Positions 44,551 to 53,263 of a stretch of 64,000 nucleotides of DNA are shown piece by piece. The notes beneath the pieces are model-generated. The model ran no database searches, was not told the DNA's origin, and saw only the letters and a program-made list of their open reading frames with translations. The translations under genes and the position numbers were made by a program. The stretch is from contig NZ_JAAVUY010000009.1 of the NCBI RefSeq assembly GCF_018449695.1, forward strand, positions 248,001 through 312,000. The letters are read 5' to 3'. The number at the start of each line of letters is the position of its first letter. Position 1 is the first letter of the stretch. Source of the stretch: Bradyrhizobium sp. dw_411. GTDB lineage: Bacteria > Pseudomonadota > Alphaproteobacteria > Rhizobiales > Xanthobacteraceae.

Positions 44551-45222
44551 CTAGATGTCGGCTTCGATATTCAAATCCCTGAGCGTCTGCCTGGTCAGAT
44601 CCCGGACAGCAGCGCGTGCCGCCACGACGTCGCCTTCGACAATCGCGTCTATGATCCGGTACTGGATTGGTTCTGTGCGCGCCGCTGTGCGCCGCATCGA
44701 CTCGTAGGCATAGATGCGCGTTTGAAGCAGCGTCTTCTCCCATATCTGCGTCATCTGGTTGTTGCCGGCGCCGCGCAATATCCAGTCGATGAGCTCCGCG
44801 CTTATCAGCGCCAGGTCCCCCGATTTCACTTTTGACAACGCCGCGCGGAGGTTCTTGCGCACGAGCGCCGCCTCCACGAGGACCGCGGGATCCGCGCGTT
44901 TAGCCGCAAGTTCAGCCGCGAGCTCCAGGATCGCCAGCCGGAGTTGAAAGAGATCCACGATCTCCTTCATACCCAGTTCGACGACGCTCACGCCGCGACC
45001 GGGCCAACGGGTCAATATGCCGTCCGCGACAAGTTTCTGGAGGGCTTCCCGCACGGGCCCGTTCGACAGCTTGAACTCCCGCTGCAACTCGACTTCGCGC
45101 AGGCGGTCGCCTGGCTTGTAGATGCCCTTCAGGATGCGTTCTCGCAGCACGTTCGCAAGCCAGTCCGGCCGCGAGAAAAGCCTCGGTTCGATGGTTTCGG
45201 TCGCGGCGGCGGAATTCGGCAT
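44551..45222 (-). CDS. GntR family regulator, FCD type, first gene of the ABC operon
   Basis: A 223-residue regulator: winged HTH at about residues 18-88 (LRERILKGIYKPGDRLREVE; SNGPVREALQKLVADG) and an FCD effector domain (LFQLRLAILELAAELAAKRA). It is the promoter-proximal gene of the operon, and a 23-base palindrome stands 37 bases before its start, so autoregulation with control of the whole operon is likely. Confidence 0.9.
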   Translation of the reverse strand: MPNSAAATETIEPRLFSRPDWLANVLRERILKGIYKPGDRLREVELQREFKLSNGPVREALQKLVADGILTRWPGRGVSVVELGMKEIVDLFQLRLAILELAAELAAKRADPAVLVEAALVRKNLRAALSKVKSGDLALISAELIDWILRGAGNNQMTQIWEKTLLQTRIYAYESMRRTAARTEPIQYRIIDAIVEGDVVAARAAVRDLTRQTLRDLNIEADI

Positions 45223-45258
45223 GGCCCTTTTTCGCTGGGAATATGCTCTGTCATCCGC

Positions 45259-45281
45259 AGATTATTAATTCTTAATAATCT
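45259..45281. promoter_or_regulatory. Perfect palindrome AGATTATTAA-TTC-TTAATAATCT (GntR operator candidate)
   Basis: Ten-base arms, exact inverted copies, 3-base spacer, located 37 bases before the GntR start. The pure AT composition inside a GC-rich genome and the symmetry make a regulator site very likely. Assignment to the adjacent GntR protein is inferred. Confidence 0.75.
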
Positions 45282-45436
45282 TGCAAGCACAATGTTTCGT
45301 CATCGCGCCCAAAAGCCGGCTGCGACACGCAGCAGAACCGCTTTACCTGCGATGGCAGACAGCGGGGAAGGAGGCAGTTCGGCGGGGTTATTGATGGGCG
45401 AAGAACGCCTGCTTAGCGGCCAGCACGGCATCGCAA

Positions 45437-45535
45437 CTGGCGCTGCTGCCGAAATTTTCCGGTCAATACCCGGTGCTCGGCAGCGAGAATCCGATCACCG
45501 GAAATACGTCGCGATTCCTGCCGCATGCGATCATG
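45437..45535 (+). pseudogene. Remnant of the 3' end of the ATP-grasp ligase gene
   Basis: Ninety-nine bases match 40323-40466 of the intact ligase gene with a 45-base in-frame deletion (the segment coding WLIDHVPCGLSIRED). Five base differences are visible outside the deletion, four of them synonymous. The preserved frame reads ALLPKFSGQYPVLGS then ENPITGNTSRFLPHAIM and continues without the stop. It lies between the ABC/GntR operon and cheR, on the same strand as the intact gene 5 kb away, as if the operon had been inserted at the end of this gene. Confidence 0.85.
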
Positions 45536-45569
45536 CCGACCGGCCAAGAGCTTTCGGTGGCGTGCGCGT

Positions 45570-46433
45570 TCAGCGCGGAGCTGCAACCGCTCTCAAGGGC
45601 AGTGGCGTCGCGGCACCGGCCCGGTTGGCATTCGGGCTGTATAGCCCGCGCCGATCCGGATACGGTTTGAACGCGTCGGAAATCCCGACCACGGATTCGG
45701 CCGCACCCAGCACCATGAAGCCGTCGGGTTCGATCACCCTGGAAAGACGTTCGAAGATGCGGGTCTTGGTTTCCTGATCGAAATAGATCAGGACGTTACG
45801 GCAGAAGATCACGTCGAACTTCCCAAGCTGCGAGAAGTCGTGCAGCAGGTTCAGCTGGCGATACTGCACCATGGAACGGACATCGGGATTGAGCTGCCAC
45901 AACTCGCCGATCTGGGTGAAATGCTTGACGAGCATTTGAATGGGAAGGCCGCGCTGCACTTCGAACTGGCTGAAGATGCCTGCCCTGGATTTTTCCAGCA
46001 CCGCTTGCGACAAATCGGTACCGATGATTTCAACCCGCCACCCGGCCAGCGCCGAACCAAGTTCCTTCAGGCACATCGCAATCGAATAGGGCTCCTGCCC
46101 GGTCGATGACGCTGCGCACCAGACGCGCAGCGCACGGCGACTCGCACGCGCCTGCAGCAGCGCTGGCAGCATGGTGTCGCGCAGATGATCGAACGGGACT
46201 TTGTCGCGGAAGAAAAAGGTTTCATTGGTGGTCATCGCCTCGACCACTTCCGCGGTCAGCGCATCGGCCCCGGATTTCATTTTCTGGACCAGTTCGGTAA
46301 TTCCGGGCAGGCCGATCTTGCGGGCCAGGGGAATCAATCGGCTCTCGACCAGATATTGCTTGTCGGGCGACAGATCGAGACCAGAGCGCTCTTTCAGGAG
46401 TTTGCGCAGGAATTCATAATCAACCGGTGTCAC
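45570..46433 (-). CDS. cheR: Chemotaxis methyltransferase CheR
   Basis: Methylates glutamates of chemoreceptors with S-adenosylmethionine. The 287-residue product has the helical CheR N-domain (YEFLRKLLKERSGLDLSPDK), TTNETFFFRDKVPF, the SAM-site LRVWCAASSTGQEPYSIAM, GTDLSQAVLEKSRAG and FDVIFCRNVLIYFD. Its start overlaps the cheB stop (ATGA). The C-terminal tail (about 25 residues, Ala/Pro-rich) lies next to the ligase-gene remnant. Confidence 0.95.
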   Translation of the reverse strand: MTPVDYEFLRKLLKERSGLDLSPDKQYLVESRLIPLARKIGLPGITELVQKMKSGADALTAEVVEAMTTNETFFFRDKVPFDHLRDTMLPALLQARASRRALRVWCAASSTGQEPYSIAMCLKELGSALAGWRVEIIGTDLSQAVLEKSRAGIFSQFEVQRGLPIQMLVKHFTQIGELWQLNPDVRSMVQYRQLNLLHDFSQLGKFDVIFCRNVLIYFDQETKTRIFERLSRVIEPDGFMVLGAAESVVGISDAFKPYPDRRGLYSPNANRAGAATPLPLRAVAAPR

Positions 46434-47596
46434 GAGCGATCTCCTGAAAACAATCGAACCAACTTTGGGGCAATCTGGTTAAGCGGCAGAACGGCCGCGC
46501 AAATACCGGCATTCGCAGCCGCGCCCGGCATTCCCCAAACCACGCTCGTAGCTTCGTCCTGGGCGATCACGCTGCCGCCGGCCGCAACGATATCCTTGCC
46601 GCCGCGCATGCCGTCCGAACCCATGCCCGTCAGCACGACGGCAAGAATGGCGCCCTGCCAGACATCGACCGCCGAAGAGAACAAGGGATCGACAGCCGGC
46701 TTGCAGAAATTCACCGGCGGCCCGTCGTCGAGCGCGATGACGGCATCCACGCCATGGCGCACCACGCGCATATGGCGGCCGCCCGGCGCGAGATAGATAT
46801 TTCCGGCTTTGACGATCTCGCCGTCGACGGCTTCGCGCGCCGGCCGATGGCTGGAGCGCGCCAGATGCTCGGCCAGAATCGTCGTGAAGGTAGGCGGCAT
46901 GTGCTGGGTGATCAGCACCGGAAAGCGGTCGATCACGGCACCGATCTCGGCGACCAGCGACATCAGCGCCTGCGGGCCGCCGGTCGATGAGCCGACAAGA
47001 AGCGCGCGCGGCGCCTGCGTGCTGAACGCGCGGCGCAGCAGTTGCGGACTGGCAACCGCCGCCGTTGCCGCCCGGGACAATGGTTCGCGGGCACGATCGA
47101 GCGCCGGCGCTAGCGACGGGGCCGATACAGCCGGTGCCGCACGGCGCACCTTGGCGCCGAGATGACGGATTTTCTGAATCAGATCGTGCCGGAATGTTTC
47201 GGCGGCCGCGGGTTCGCGGGTGCTTTCCGGCTTCGGGATATAGTCCGAAGCGCCAAGCGAGAGCGCCTTGAAGCTGATCTCCGCATTGCGGCGGGTCAGC
47301 GTCGACGCCATGATGATGATGAGGTTACGCTTCTTGGCGAGAAGCAACGGCAGCGCGGAAATGCCGTCAAGCTCCGGCATTTCGATATCGAGCACGGCAA
47401 CATCGGGATCGATGCGCTCGATCTGGTTGACGGCATCAAGACCGGTACGCAGCGATGCCGCGACAACCATATCGGGTTCGGACGCGACCCAGCGGGAGAT
47501 CATCCCCCTGATGACGACGGAATCGTCGACCACCATCACCCGCAGTTCCTGCTGCGTTGCATTCGGAATCGTGGAACTGGTCAACGCAACACTCAT
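46430..47596 (-). CDS. cheB: Chemotaxis methylesterase/deamidase CheB
   Basis: Removes receptor methyl groups after phosphorylation by CheA. The 388-residue product has a receiver domain (VMVVDDSVVIRGMISRWV; Asp70 in AVLDIEMPELDG), an Ala/Pro-rich linker and a catalytic domain with the triad motifs LVGSSTGGPQAL (Ser), LITQHMPPTF (His) and VLTGMGSDGMRGG (Asp). It overlaps cheR and follows cheY by 75 bases. Confidence 0.95.
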   Translation of the reverse strand: MSVALTSSTIPNATQQELRVMVVDDSVVIRGMISRWVASEPDMVVAASLRTGLDAVNQIERIDPDVAVLDIEMPELDGISALPLLLAKKRNLIIIMASTLTRRNAEISFKALSLGASDYIPKPESTREPAAAETFRHDLIQKIRHLGAKVRRAAPAVSAPSLAPALDRAREPLSRAATAAVASPQLLRRAFSTQAPRALLVGSSTGGPQALMSLVAEIGAVIDRFPVLITQHMPPTFTTILAEHLARSSHRPAREAVDGEIVKAGNIYLAPGGRHMRVVRHGVDAVIALDDGPPVNFCKPAVDPLFSSAVDVWQGAILAVVLTGMGSDGMRGGKDIVAAGGSVIAQDEATSVVWGMPGAAANAGICAAVLPLNQIAPKLVRLFSGDRS

Positions 47597-47671
47597 TACT
47601 CACCAACGGCTCAAGCGATACTAAAAACGATAACGCCGAAGGCCCGCCCGCCGTCGGATCAAATAATTAAA

Positions 47672-48037
47672 TCAGATAAGACCGACTTCCTGGAATTTTG
47701 CGGTAACAATATCCTTGTCGAACGGCTTCATGATGTATTCGTTGGCGCCGGCATGCAGCGCGCGGGCGATGTGCGCGACGTCGTTTTCAGTGGTGCAGAA
47801 CACCACCTTGGGCTGGTCGCCGCCGGGCATGCGGCGGAGATTGCCGAGGAATTCGTAGCCGTCCATGACCGGCATGTTCCAATCGAGCAGGATAGCCTCG
47901 GGCAATCCGCGCTTGCAGACTTCCAGCGCTTTCTCACCGTCTTCGGCTTCCACGATCTGGAAATCCAGCCCTTCCAGAATACGCCTTGCGACCTTGCGAA
48001 TGACGCTTGAGTCATCAACGACCAGACATGTTTTCAT
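47672..48037 (-). CDS. cheY: Chemotaxis response regulator CheY
   Basis: A single-domain receiver of 121 residues: acidic pocket in CLVVDDSSVIRKVARRIL, phospho-acceptor Asp52 in LLDWNMPVMDGYEF, Thr in VVFCTTEN, and Lys in YIMKPFDKDI. Phospho-CheY would act on the flagellar motor or as a phosphate sink. Operon position between cheW and cheB. Confidence 0.95.
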   Translation of the reverse strand: MKTCLVVDDSSVIRKVARRILEGLDFQIVEAEDGEKALEVCKRGLPEAILLDWNMPVMDGYEFLGNLRRMPGGDQPKVVFCTTENDVAHIARALHAGANEYIMKPFDKDIVTAKFQEVGLI

Positions 48038-48106
48038 TTCAGCCTCTGCTTCTCATCCCGAAGGGACGTTTCCAGTGCACTTGCTTACGCATGTCGACTG
48101 CCGGTC

Positions 48107-48577
48107 TTATGCCGCCAGCATGTCCGGCACGATTTCGAGAACGCGATCGACGTCGAGGACGACCATCAACTGACCGTCGAGGCGATGCACGCCGCCGGCC
48201 AGCTTGGCCATGCGCGGATCGAGGTTGACGGGATTTTCCTCACGGCCCTCGTCGGGAAGCTTGAGCACTTCGCCTATCTGATCGATCAGGAGGCCATAGG
48301 ATTCACCGCGCAGGTCGACACCCACCGCCATCGGCGGCTTGCCGTCGTCGTTCTTCGGCAGGCCAAGACGCGCTCGCATGTCGACGACCGTGACAATGCG
48401 GCCGCGCAGATTGAGCACGCCCGCGATCTCGGCCGATGACAGCGGCACCCGGGTCAGCCGCTCAGGCATGAACACGTCCTGCACGCGTGAGATCGGCAGA
48501 CCGAACAATTGGCCGCCGATCAGGGCGGTGACATATTCGGCAACGGCGCCTTCGATGGTTTCAGTTTTGGTGGTCAT
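48107..48577 (-). CDS. cheW: Chemotaxis coupling protein CheW
   Basis: Links CheA to chemoreceptors. The 156-residue product starts with an extended tail, then EYVTALIGGQLFGLPISRVQ, GVLNLRGRIVTVVDMRARLG and GESYGLLIDQIGEVLKL, the CheW-domain hallmarks. It follows cheA by 10 bases. Confidence 0.95.
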   Translation of the reverse strand: MTTKTETIEGAVAEYVTALIGGQLFGLPISRVQDVFMPERLTRVPLSSAEIAGVLNLRGRIVTVVDMRARLGLPKNDDGKPPMAVGVDLRGESYGLLIDQIGEVLKLPDEGREENPVNLDPRMAKLAGGVHRLDGQLMVVLDVDRVLEIVPDMLAA

Positions 48578-48587
48578 GTTGGCTTCC

Positions 48588-51359
48588 TCATGCCGCCCGG
48601 TTGAGTTCGGCGGTCTGCTCCTTGAGCGCGGCGATCAGGCCGGGGCGATCGAATTTGGCGACGTAGTCGTAGAAGCCGGCCTGCCGCCCGCGCTCGATCG
48701 CCGCCGGCGATGTCAGCGAGGACAGAGCGATGATCGGCATCGCGTTCAGATGCGCGTCGGCCCGGATCGTCTCGGCAAATTCGTAGCCGTTCATGTCGGG
48801 CATTTCGATATCGGTCAGCACCACATCGAACGCCTGACCCGAACGCAGCGCGACAAGACCTTCCTGCGCGTTGGGCGCAACACGCACCCGATATCCCGCC
48901 GCCTTGAGCACCGGCGCCAGCATGTTGCGGAAGAATGCGCTGTCGTCGACCAACAGCACCGATTGCGCCGAGATCGAGGGTCGCATTTCCTTGCGGCTGA
49001 ACCAGTCGGCGAACGCCATCGGGAGGAAGTGACCGACGTCGATCACTTCGGTGGCCTGTCCCTTGATCACCGCGGAGCCGAGAATGCCGTCGACCTGACC
49101 GGCCACTTCGATGTGGAGTCGTTCCTCCACGATGTCGATGATCTCGTCGACCACCAGACCCATCGAGCGGCCGTCGTCGGCGAACACCAGGATCGGCTGC
49201 GAGCCCGAGGTCTGGACGTTGACGTCTTTCATCTGCACCAGCGGCATCAGTTGATCGCGGTATTGCACCATGTAGCGGCCGTTGGAGAGTTCGATCTTGT
49301 CGACAGGGAGTTCTTCCAGCCGGGTCACGAGGCCGAGCGGCACCGCCTTCGGCTGGGTCGAGCCGGCACGGAACACCAATAGCGACGTCATTTGTTCGGC
49401 CGCGCTGGCGCGCGACGCTGCGTTCTCGTCGGCAATCTCGTGAGAGGCTCCGCCGGCGGCGCCGAGCGCCTTGGCAATGCCGTTGGGATCGATGATCATG
49501 ATCACCGCGCCGTCACCCAGGATGGTGTTGCCGGAGAACATGTCGATGTGACGCAACTTGGTCGACATCGGCTTGACCACGATTTCCTCGGTGTGGAACA
49601 CGCCGTCGACCACGATGCCGAAGGTCTGGCTGCCGACCTGCGTCACGACGATGAAGCCGTTTTCCGGATCGGAAGAAGAACCGTCGTCGATCTTGAGCAG
49701 CTTCTTCAGATGCATCAGCGGCAACAGCTTGTTGCGCAGACGCAATACCGCGGTGTCCTTGATCCGCTCGATACGATGTTCGGAATTGGCGCGCGCGCGC
49801 ACCAGTTCGACCACCGACAATTGCGGGATCGCAAACCGGTCGCCACCGGCTTCGACGATCAGGGCGGAGACGATCGCCAAAGTCAGCGGGATCTTGATGG
49901 TGACGCTGGAGCCTTCGCCGGCGACCGACTTGATGTCGATGGTGCCGCCGATCTGGTCGATGTTGGTGCGCACCACGTCCATGCCGACACCACGGCCGGA
50001 GACGCTGGTCACGGCGGCGGCGGTCGAGAAGCCCGGCGCGAAGATGAATTTGTGGATCTGCGCTTCGGTCATCTTCTCCAGTTCGGCCTCGCTGACGAGA
50101 CCGTTGGAGACTGCCTTGGCCTTGATCCGCTCGGTGTTGAGGCCGCGGCCGTTGTCGGCGATGCAGATGATGATGTGGCCGCCTTCATGATAGGCGGACA
50201 GACGAATGGTGCCCTGCTCGGGCTTGCCCGCGGCGGCCCGCTCGGCCGGCGTCTCCAGCCCGTGGTCGGCCGAGTTGCGCACCATGTGGGTCAGCGGATC
50301 CTTGATCAGGTCGAGCACCTGCCGATCGAGTTCGGTGTCGGCGCCGTGCATTTCCAGTTCGATCTGCTTGTGCAGTTCGCTGGAGAGATCGCGCACGATT
50401 CGCGGCAGCTTCTGCCAGGCATTGCCGATCGGCTGCATCCGCGTCTTCATGACGCCTTCCTGCAGTTCGGCCGTAACGTTGGACAGCCGCTGCAGCGGCA
50501 CCTTGAATTCAGTATCCTCGTTGCGACGGGAGATTTCCAGCAACTGGTTGCGGGTCAGAACCAGTTCCGACACCATCGTCATCAGGTGTTCCAGCGTATC
50601 CACATTGACGCGGATCGACTGGTTGGCGACGCGATCGGCGTCGGTGGTGGCTTCGACTTCGACAACTGTTTTCTTCGCCACGGCCTTGGGTCCCTTGGGT
50701 GCCGCGACGACACGCGGTTCGGGCTCCGGCTCTGGCGCCGGCGCCGCGGCGACCTTGGCGACGGGTGGCGGGGTCACAACCTCCGCCTCGGTCTCGCGGA
50801 AGGCACGCTCCAACTCATCCAGTGACACTTCGCCAGGACGCAACTCACGCTCCAACACTTGAACCGTCAACGTACCCTCCACACTCGCGGGTTGAACGGG
50901 AGGCGCCGATACGACGGGCGCTTCCACAACCGGCGCAGCCGGCATAACTGACGCGGACGCAACCGGCGCAGCCATCGCCGCCGTGCCGCGCTCGACCATT
51001 TGATGAAGTTGCACGATCAGGTCCTGATCGTTGCCCTGCGGCTCGGCCTCGGTGGCCTCAAGCCCGCCGAGAATTTCCTTGATGCGGTCGATGCTGCCCA
51101 GAATCAGCGTCACCGCTTCGGCGGTCACCGGCATGCCGTCGCGGAATTTGCCCATCAGGGTCTCGCCGGCATGGGCGAGCGCTTCAAGCCGCGGCAAACC
51201 CAGGAAGCCGCAGGTGCCCTTGATGGTGTGAACCAGGCGGAAAATGTTATCTAGAATCTTGGCGTTGTTCGGATCCTGTTCAAACCGCACCAATTGATTG
51301 TCTACGGTATCCAGGCTTTCGCTGGTCTCAGTCAAAAACTCGCGTAACAGGTCATCCAT
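48588..51359 (-). CDS. cheA: Chemotaxis histidine kinase CheA with extra CheW and receiver domains
   Basis: A 923-residue hybrid kinase. Order: HPt domain with phospho-His44 in RLVHTIKGTCGFL; variable Ala/Pro-rich linker; dimerisation helices (LEHLMTMVSELVLTRNQLLE); HATPase with VRNSADHGLE, IADNGRGLN and GRGVGMDVV; a regulatory CheW-like domain; a second CheW-like domain (TSLLVFRAGSTQPKAVPLGL onward); and a C-terminal receiver with Asp850 in VLTDIEMPDMNG. Enterobacterial CheA is about 650 residues, so the two last domains are additions. The chosen start is MDDLLREFL; the frame extends 13 codons upstream. Heads the cheA-W-Y-B-R operon. Confidence 0.95.
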   Translation of the reverse strand: MDDLLREFLTETSESLDTVDNQLVRFEQDPNNAKILDNIFRLVHTIKGTCGFLGLPRLEALAHAGETLMGKFRDGMPVTAEAVTLILGSIDRIKEILGGLEATEAEPQGNDQDLIVQLHQMVERGTAAMAAPVASASVMPAAPVVEAPVVSAPPVQPASVEGTLTVQVLERELRPGEVSLDELERAFRETEAEVVTPPPVAKVAAAPAPEPEPEPRVVAAPKGPKAVAKKTVVEVEATTDADRVANQSIRVNVDTLEHLMTMVSELVLTRNQLLEISRRNEDTEFKVPLQRLSNVTAELQEGVMKTRMQPIGNAWQKLPRIVRDLSSELHKQIELEMHGADTELDRQVLDLIKDPLTHMVRNSADHGLETPAERAAAGKPEQGTIRLSAYHEGGHIIICIADNGRGLNTERIKAKAVSNGLVSEAELEKMTEAQIHKFIFAPGFSTAAAVTSVSGRGVGMDVVRTNIDQIGGTIDIKSVAGEGSSVTIKIPLTLAIVSALIVEAGGDRFAIPQLSVVELVRARANSEHRIERIKDTAVLRLRNKLLPLMHLKKLLKIDDGSSSDPENGFIVVTQVGSQTFGIVVDGVFHTEEIVVKPMSTKLRHIDMFSGNTILGDGAVIMIIDPNGIAKALGAAGGASHEIADENAASRASAAEQMTSLLVFRAGSTQPKAVPLGLVTRLEELPVDKIELSNGRYMVQYRDQLMPLVQMKDVNVQTSGSQPILVFADDGRSMGLVVDEIIDIVEERLHIEVAGQVDGILGSAVIKGQATEVIDVGHFLPMAFADWFSRKEMRPSISAQSVLLVDDSAFFRNMLAPVLKAAGYRVRVAPNAQEGLVALRSGQAFDVVLTDIEMPDMNGYEFAETIRADAHLNAMPIIALSSLTSPAAIERGRQAGFYDYVAKFDRPGLIAALKEQTAELNRAA

Positions 51360-51523
51360 GAAAAAGGCCTTCAACCCATGGGCGCGCGGTATCGACACGC
51401 CATTCGGAGTTTGGCCAGTTTCTATGCAAAGCGTTTAATATTGGTTGAGCAGTTGGAAAAGAACGAGCTTATCAAAAAGATAAGATGACGCCGCGCAGAC
51501 GGCAGCGTCCGATAAACCTTTGG

Positions 51524-51531
51524 TTAACCAT
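51524..51531. promoter_or_regulatory. CtrA half-site TTAACCAT upstream of cheA
   Basis: An exact TTAACCAT lies between the chpT stop and the cheA start, 165 bases upstream of the chosen cheA start codon. The same octamer stands before ctrA at 37490. Control by CtrA is inferred from the motif and from known CtrA control of motility genes. Confidence 0.35.
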
Positions 51532-51572
51532 GTGTTGCGCGGCGACGGGTTTTCCGGCCACGAAGGCTCAAC

Positions 51573-52238
51573 TCAGGAAGCGGTCACCACGATCGCATCG
51601 CCTTCGGGTGCCAGCACCACGTTCAGTCCGCAGGACTGCGCCAGGAGCCGCGTATAATAAGGCTGCACCGCATGCGCATCGACGGAGACATGGCCCGAGC
51701 TCAGGAGATCGGCGATGTTCTGCGGCATGCGTGCGTTCAGTCCGCTGGCGGCGACGCGAAAACCGGCGCCCTCGCCTTCGCCGACCGCATCGACCGTGAG
51801 CACGCCGCCGCGCGGAATCGTCTGCTGCGCGATCACCATCATGTTCAAGAGCAGCTTGACCCGGTTCTTCGGCATCAGCACGCGCGGCAGGTTCCAGGCG
51901 ATCGTGGTCTTGGCGTCCTCAAGATGACCCCGCGCCATGGCCTGCGCATCGCCGAGATCGATTTGCGCACCGGCGGAGCCGGCCGCGCCGAATGCCAACC
52001 GACAAAACTGCAGCCGGGCCGAGGCGGTCTTGGCACTCTTGCGGATCAGATCGAGGGCAAATTCGCGATCCTCCGGCTTGGGATTGTCGTCGAGGACCTC
52101 AAGCCCATTGACGATCGCGCCCACCGGACTGATGAGATCGTGGCAAACCCGCGAACACAGCAGCGCCGCCAATTCGAGGGCATCGGGGGCGGGCGCGGGA
52201 GACGCTGGGACGGAATCGGGAGACGAAGTGCCAGACAT
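51573..52238 (-). CDS. chpT: Histidine phosphotransferase ChpT
   Basis: Relays phosphate from the CckA kinase to CtrA and CpdR. The 221-residue product has the histidine-containing helix LAALLCSRVCHDLISPVGAI (His33) and a degenerate ATPase-like domain ending GLNVVLAPEGDAIVVTAS. Length and motif match ChpT. The longer frame to 52424 overlaps the divergent cysQ start and lacks family resemblance, so ATG 52238 is chosen. It lies upstream of cheA, linking the cell-cycle phosphorelay to the chemotaxis block. Confidence 0.88.
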   Translation of the reverse strand: MSGTSSPDSVPASPAPAPDALELAALLCSRVCHDLISPVGAIVNGLEVLDDNPKPEDREFALDLIRKSAKTASARLQFCRLAFGAAGSAGAQIDLGDAQAMARGHLEDAKTTIAWNLPRVLMPKNRVKLLLNMMVIAQQTIPRGGVLTVDAVGEGEGAGFRVAASGLNARMPQNIADLLSSGHVSVDAHAVQPYYTRLLAQSCGLNVVLAPEGDAIVVTAS

Positions 52239-52405
52239 AAGGTGTTCCTGGAATTCCGCCGAAGCGCGGACGAGGCGAATCACGCATGCTTGAGAGGCTT
52301 GATACACTGCGGACGCGCGTGCTGCCAACACAAGGCCGCGTGGCCGGGTTTCCGGCCCGCACGCACAACATAGAGGCATGGACAGGTCGCAGATGAGATT
52401 CGCCA

Positions 52406-53239
52406 ATGAATGAGGCACGTTCACCAGCTCAATCGATCAGCCTCGATGCCGCCGCCGCCCTCATCGAGCCCCTGACCGAACTCGCGGTCCGGGCCGGCGC
52501 GGCCATTCTGGCCATCAATCGCGGCGCCATGCAGGTCGACGGCAAGGCCGACGGATCGCCGGTGACGGAAGCCGATCTCGCCGCCGACCGCATCATCGGC
52601 GAGGGTCTCGCGGCACTTGTTCCGCAGATTCCGGCCATTTCCGAGGAACGCGTCGATCTGGCGAAGCCGCCATACGACGGCAGTTTCTTTCTGATCGACC
52701 CGCTCGACGGCACCAAGGAGTTCGTCGCCGGCCGCAGCGAGTTCACGGTCAACATCGCTCTGGTGAGCAACGGCACCCCCCTGTTGGGCATCATCGGCGC
52801 CCCCGCGCTGGGATTGGTATGGCGAGGCCTGGTCGGCTACGGCGCGGAACGGCTGGCAGTTGGCGATGGCGCCTCCATGAGAGCCGAGCCGATCCGCACC
52901 CGCCCGATCCCTCCACCCGGCGCGCCCTGGCTGGTCGCGGTCAGCCGCTCGCATGGCGATGCCAGGACCGAAGCCTTTATCGACGCCAGACCCGGCGCGG
53001 TCAGGCAGAAGCTGGGATCGGCGGTCAAGTTCGGCCGGATCGCGGAAGGCACTGCCGACATCTATCCGCGCTTCGCGCCGACCTGCGAATGGGATATCGC
53101 GGCGGGCCACGCCATTGTCACGGCGGCCGGCGGCCGGGTCACGGATGCGCACGGCGCCGATTTGCAATTCGGCCAGGGCCGGCCGGACTTCATCGTGCCG
53201 GAGTTCATCGCCTGGGGCGATCCCTCCGCCGCGCGCTGA
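52406..53239 (+). CDS. cysQ: 3'(2'),5'-bisphosphate nucleotidase CysQ
   Basis: Hydrolyses 3'-phosphoadenosine 5'-phosphate from sulfate assimilation. The 277-residue inositol-monophosphatase-fold enzyme has VTEADLAADRIIGEGL, the metal-binding IDPLDGTKEFVAG and CEWDIAAGHAIVTAAGG. All catalytic acidic residues appear present. It is divergent from chpT and convergent with the YHS gene. Confidence 0.93.
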   Translation: MNEARSPAQSISLDAAAALIEPLTELAVRAGAAILAINRGAMQVDGKADGSPVTEADLAADRIIGEGLAALVPQIPAISEERVDLAKPPYDGSFFLIDPLDGTKEFVAGRSEFTVNIALVSNGTPLLGIIGAPALGLVWRGLVGYGAERLAVGDGASMRAEPIRTRPIPPPGAPWLVAVSRSHGDARTEAFIDARPGAVRQKLGSAVKFGRIAEGTADIYPRFAPTCEWDIAAGHAIVTAAGGRVTDAHGADLQFGQGRPDFIVPEFIAWGDPSAAR

Positions 53240-53263
53240 CGGTCACGTGCCCTATTGCCTGCC

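Noticed and set aside
49392..50825. 477-codon plus-strand frame
   Set aside because: Antisense to cheA; low-complexity His/Asp/Gly-rich translation.
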